NCBI GenBank assembly: GCA_012718885.1 | Contig: JAAYBK010000393.1 | Coordinates: 1-39,638 of the forward strand | Source: Ruminococcus sp. | Lineage (GTDB): Bacteria > Bacillota > Clostridia > Oscillospirales > Ruminococcaceae | Length of the DNA stretch: 39,638 bases | Direction: 5' to 3' | In this document: positions 39,476-39,638 of the stretch, in pieces | How the letters are laid out: each line of letters starts with the position of its first letter | Numbering within the stretch: the first letter of the stretch is position 1 | Notes under the pieces: generated by a model | What the model was told of the DNA's origin: nothing | Seen by the model: only the letters and a program-made list of their open reading frames with translations | Database searches by the model: none | Made by a program: the position numbers and the translations under genes

Positions 39476-39638
39476 AGATATTGAGGGAAACCCTTTTGAA
39501 AAAGGGTTCCTCTGACGGAGGCGGTCCCCTCTGTCACTGTGTGACATCTCCCCGCACTGCGGGGAGTCACCCTCAAACTCCCTTCCTAAAACTTTCAGTT
39601 TTAAATTTTCCCCAGATAGGGCGCAACCCATGTAATAA
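39476..39638. repeat. Complex palindromic repeat, copy B, with nested element (runs off window)
   Basis: 39476-39505 (TTAGATATTGAGGGAAACCC ... TTTTGAAAAA) and 39589-39638 (AACTTTCAGTTTTAAA, then TTCCCCAGATAGGGCGCA, ACCCATG) match, in inverted orientation, positions 37000-36943 and the central palindrome of copy A. Between them is extra sequence of about 80 nt containing CCCCGC/GCGGGG (near 39551-39565) and GTCAC/GTGAC hairpins absent from copy A. The second palindrome arm lies beyond the window. Confidence 0.65.

Noticed and set aside
1-39638. tRNA, rRNA, CRISPR array, transposase or prophage genes
   Set aside because: Both strands were read for these and none was recognised; the repeats present are non-coding and not spaced like CRISPR.

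Overview
The window is the replication-origin region of a low-to-moderate G+C, anaerobic Firmicute, most likely Oscillospiraceae and probably Ruminococcus-like (my inference from gene order and protein style, not a database match). Genes diverge from dnaA: nearly everything left of about 21.7 kb is on the minus strand and nearly everything right of it on the plus strand, as expected for two replichores leaving oriC. The order rnpA-rpmH-[origin]-dnaA-dnaN-yaaA-recF-remB-gyrB-gyrA and yidD-yidC-jag-mnmE-mnmG-rsmG-noc-parA-parB-serS is the classic Gram-positive origin layout.

Left arm (1-19.8 kb): a truncated secreted adhesin or pilin-like protein encoded behind signal peptidase I and a small coiled-coil protein; rpsT; the spore protease gene gpr; a SleB-type wall hydrolase with a Thr/Glu-rich linker; a CNNM/CBS/CorC membrane protein; rplJ-rplL with an L10 leader and attenuator; a YtaF-like sporulation membrane protein; a metallophosphoesterase; then the replication operon gyrA, gyrB, remB, recF, yaaA and dnaN. 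Four uncharacterised small membrane proteins are interleaved with these replication genes.

Origin (19.8-22.35 kb): DnaA-box-like clusters lie on both sides of dnaA (bipartite, as in Bacillus). They follow TTTTCAACA or TTNTCAACA rather than TTATCCACA. An AT-rich stretch beside dnaN combines three GATATGATWA repeats with a trinucleotide-periodic tract and is a candidate unwinding element.

Right arm (22.3-33.6 kb): L34, RnpA, YidD, YidC and Jag (secretion and RNA processing), tRNA modification (MnmE, MnmG), RsmG, then Noc, ParA and ParB. Four perfect parS sites and one degenerate site occur between 26.9 and 30.6 kb, one of the perfect sites inside rsmG.

Distal right arm (33.6-39.6 kb): two tiny membrane proteins (one DUF3789-like), two GNAT acetyltransferases, a tight flavodiiron protein / ferredoxin-thioredoxin-reductase-like / thioredoxin operon, the [FeFe]-hydrogenase maturation GTPase HydF, and a MazF-family toxin with no adjacent antitoxin. 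HydF and the flavodiiron protein indicate a hydrogen-metabolising, oxygen-sensitive anaerobe. Complex palindromic intergenic repeats occur at 36.8-37.0 kb and at the right edge, and a second degenerate repeat family is scattered over the window. No tRNA, rRNA, CRISPR array, insertion sequence or prophage was seen.
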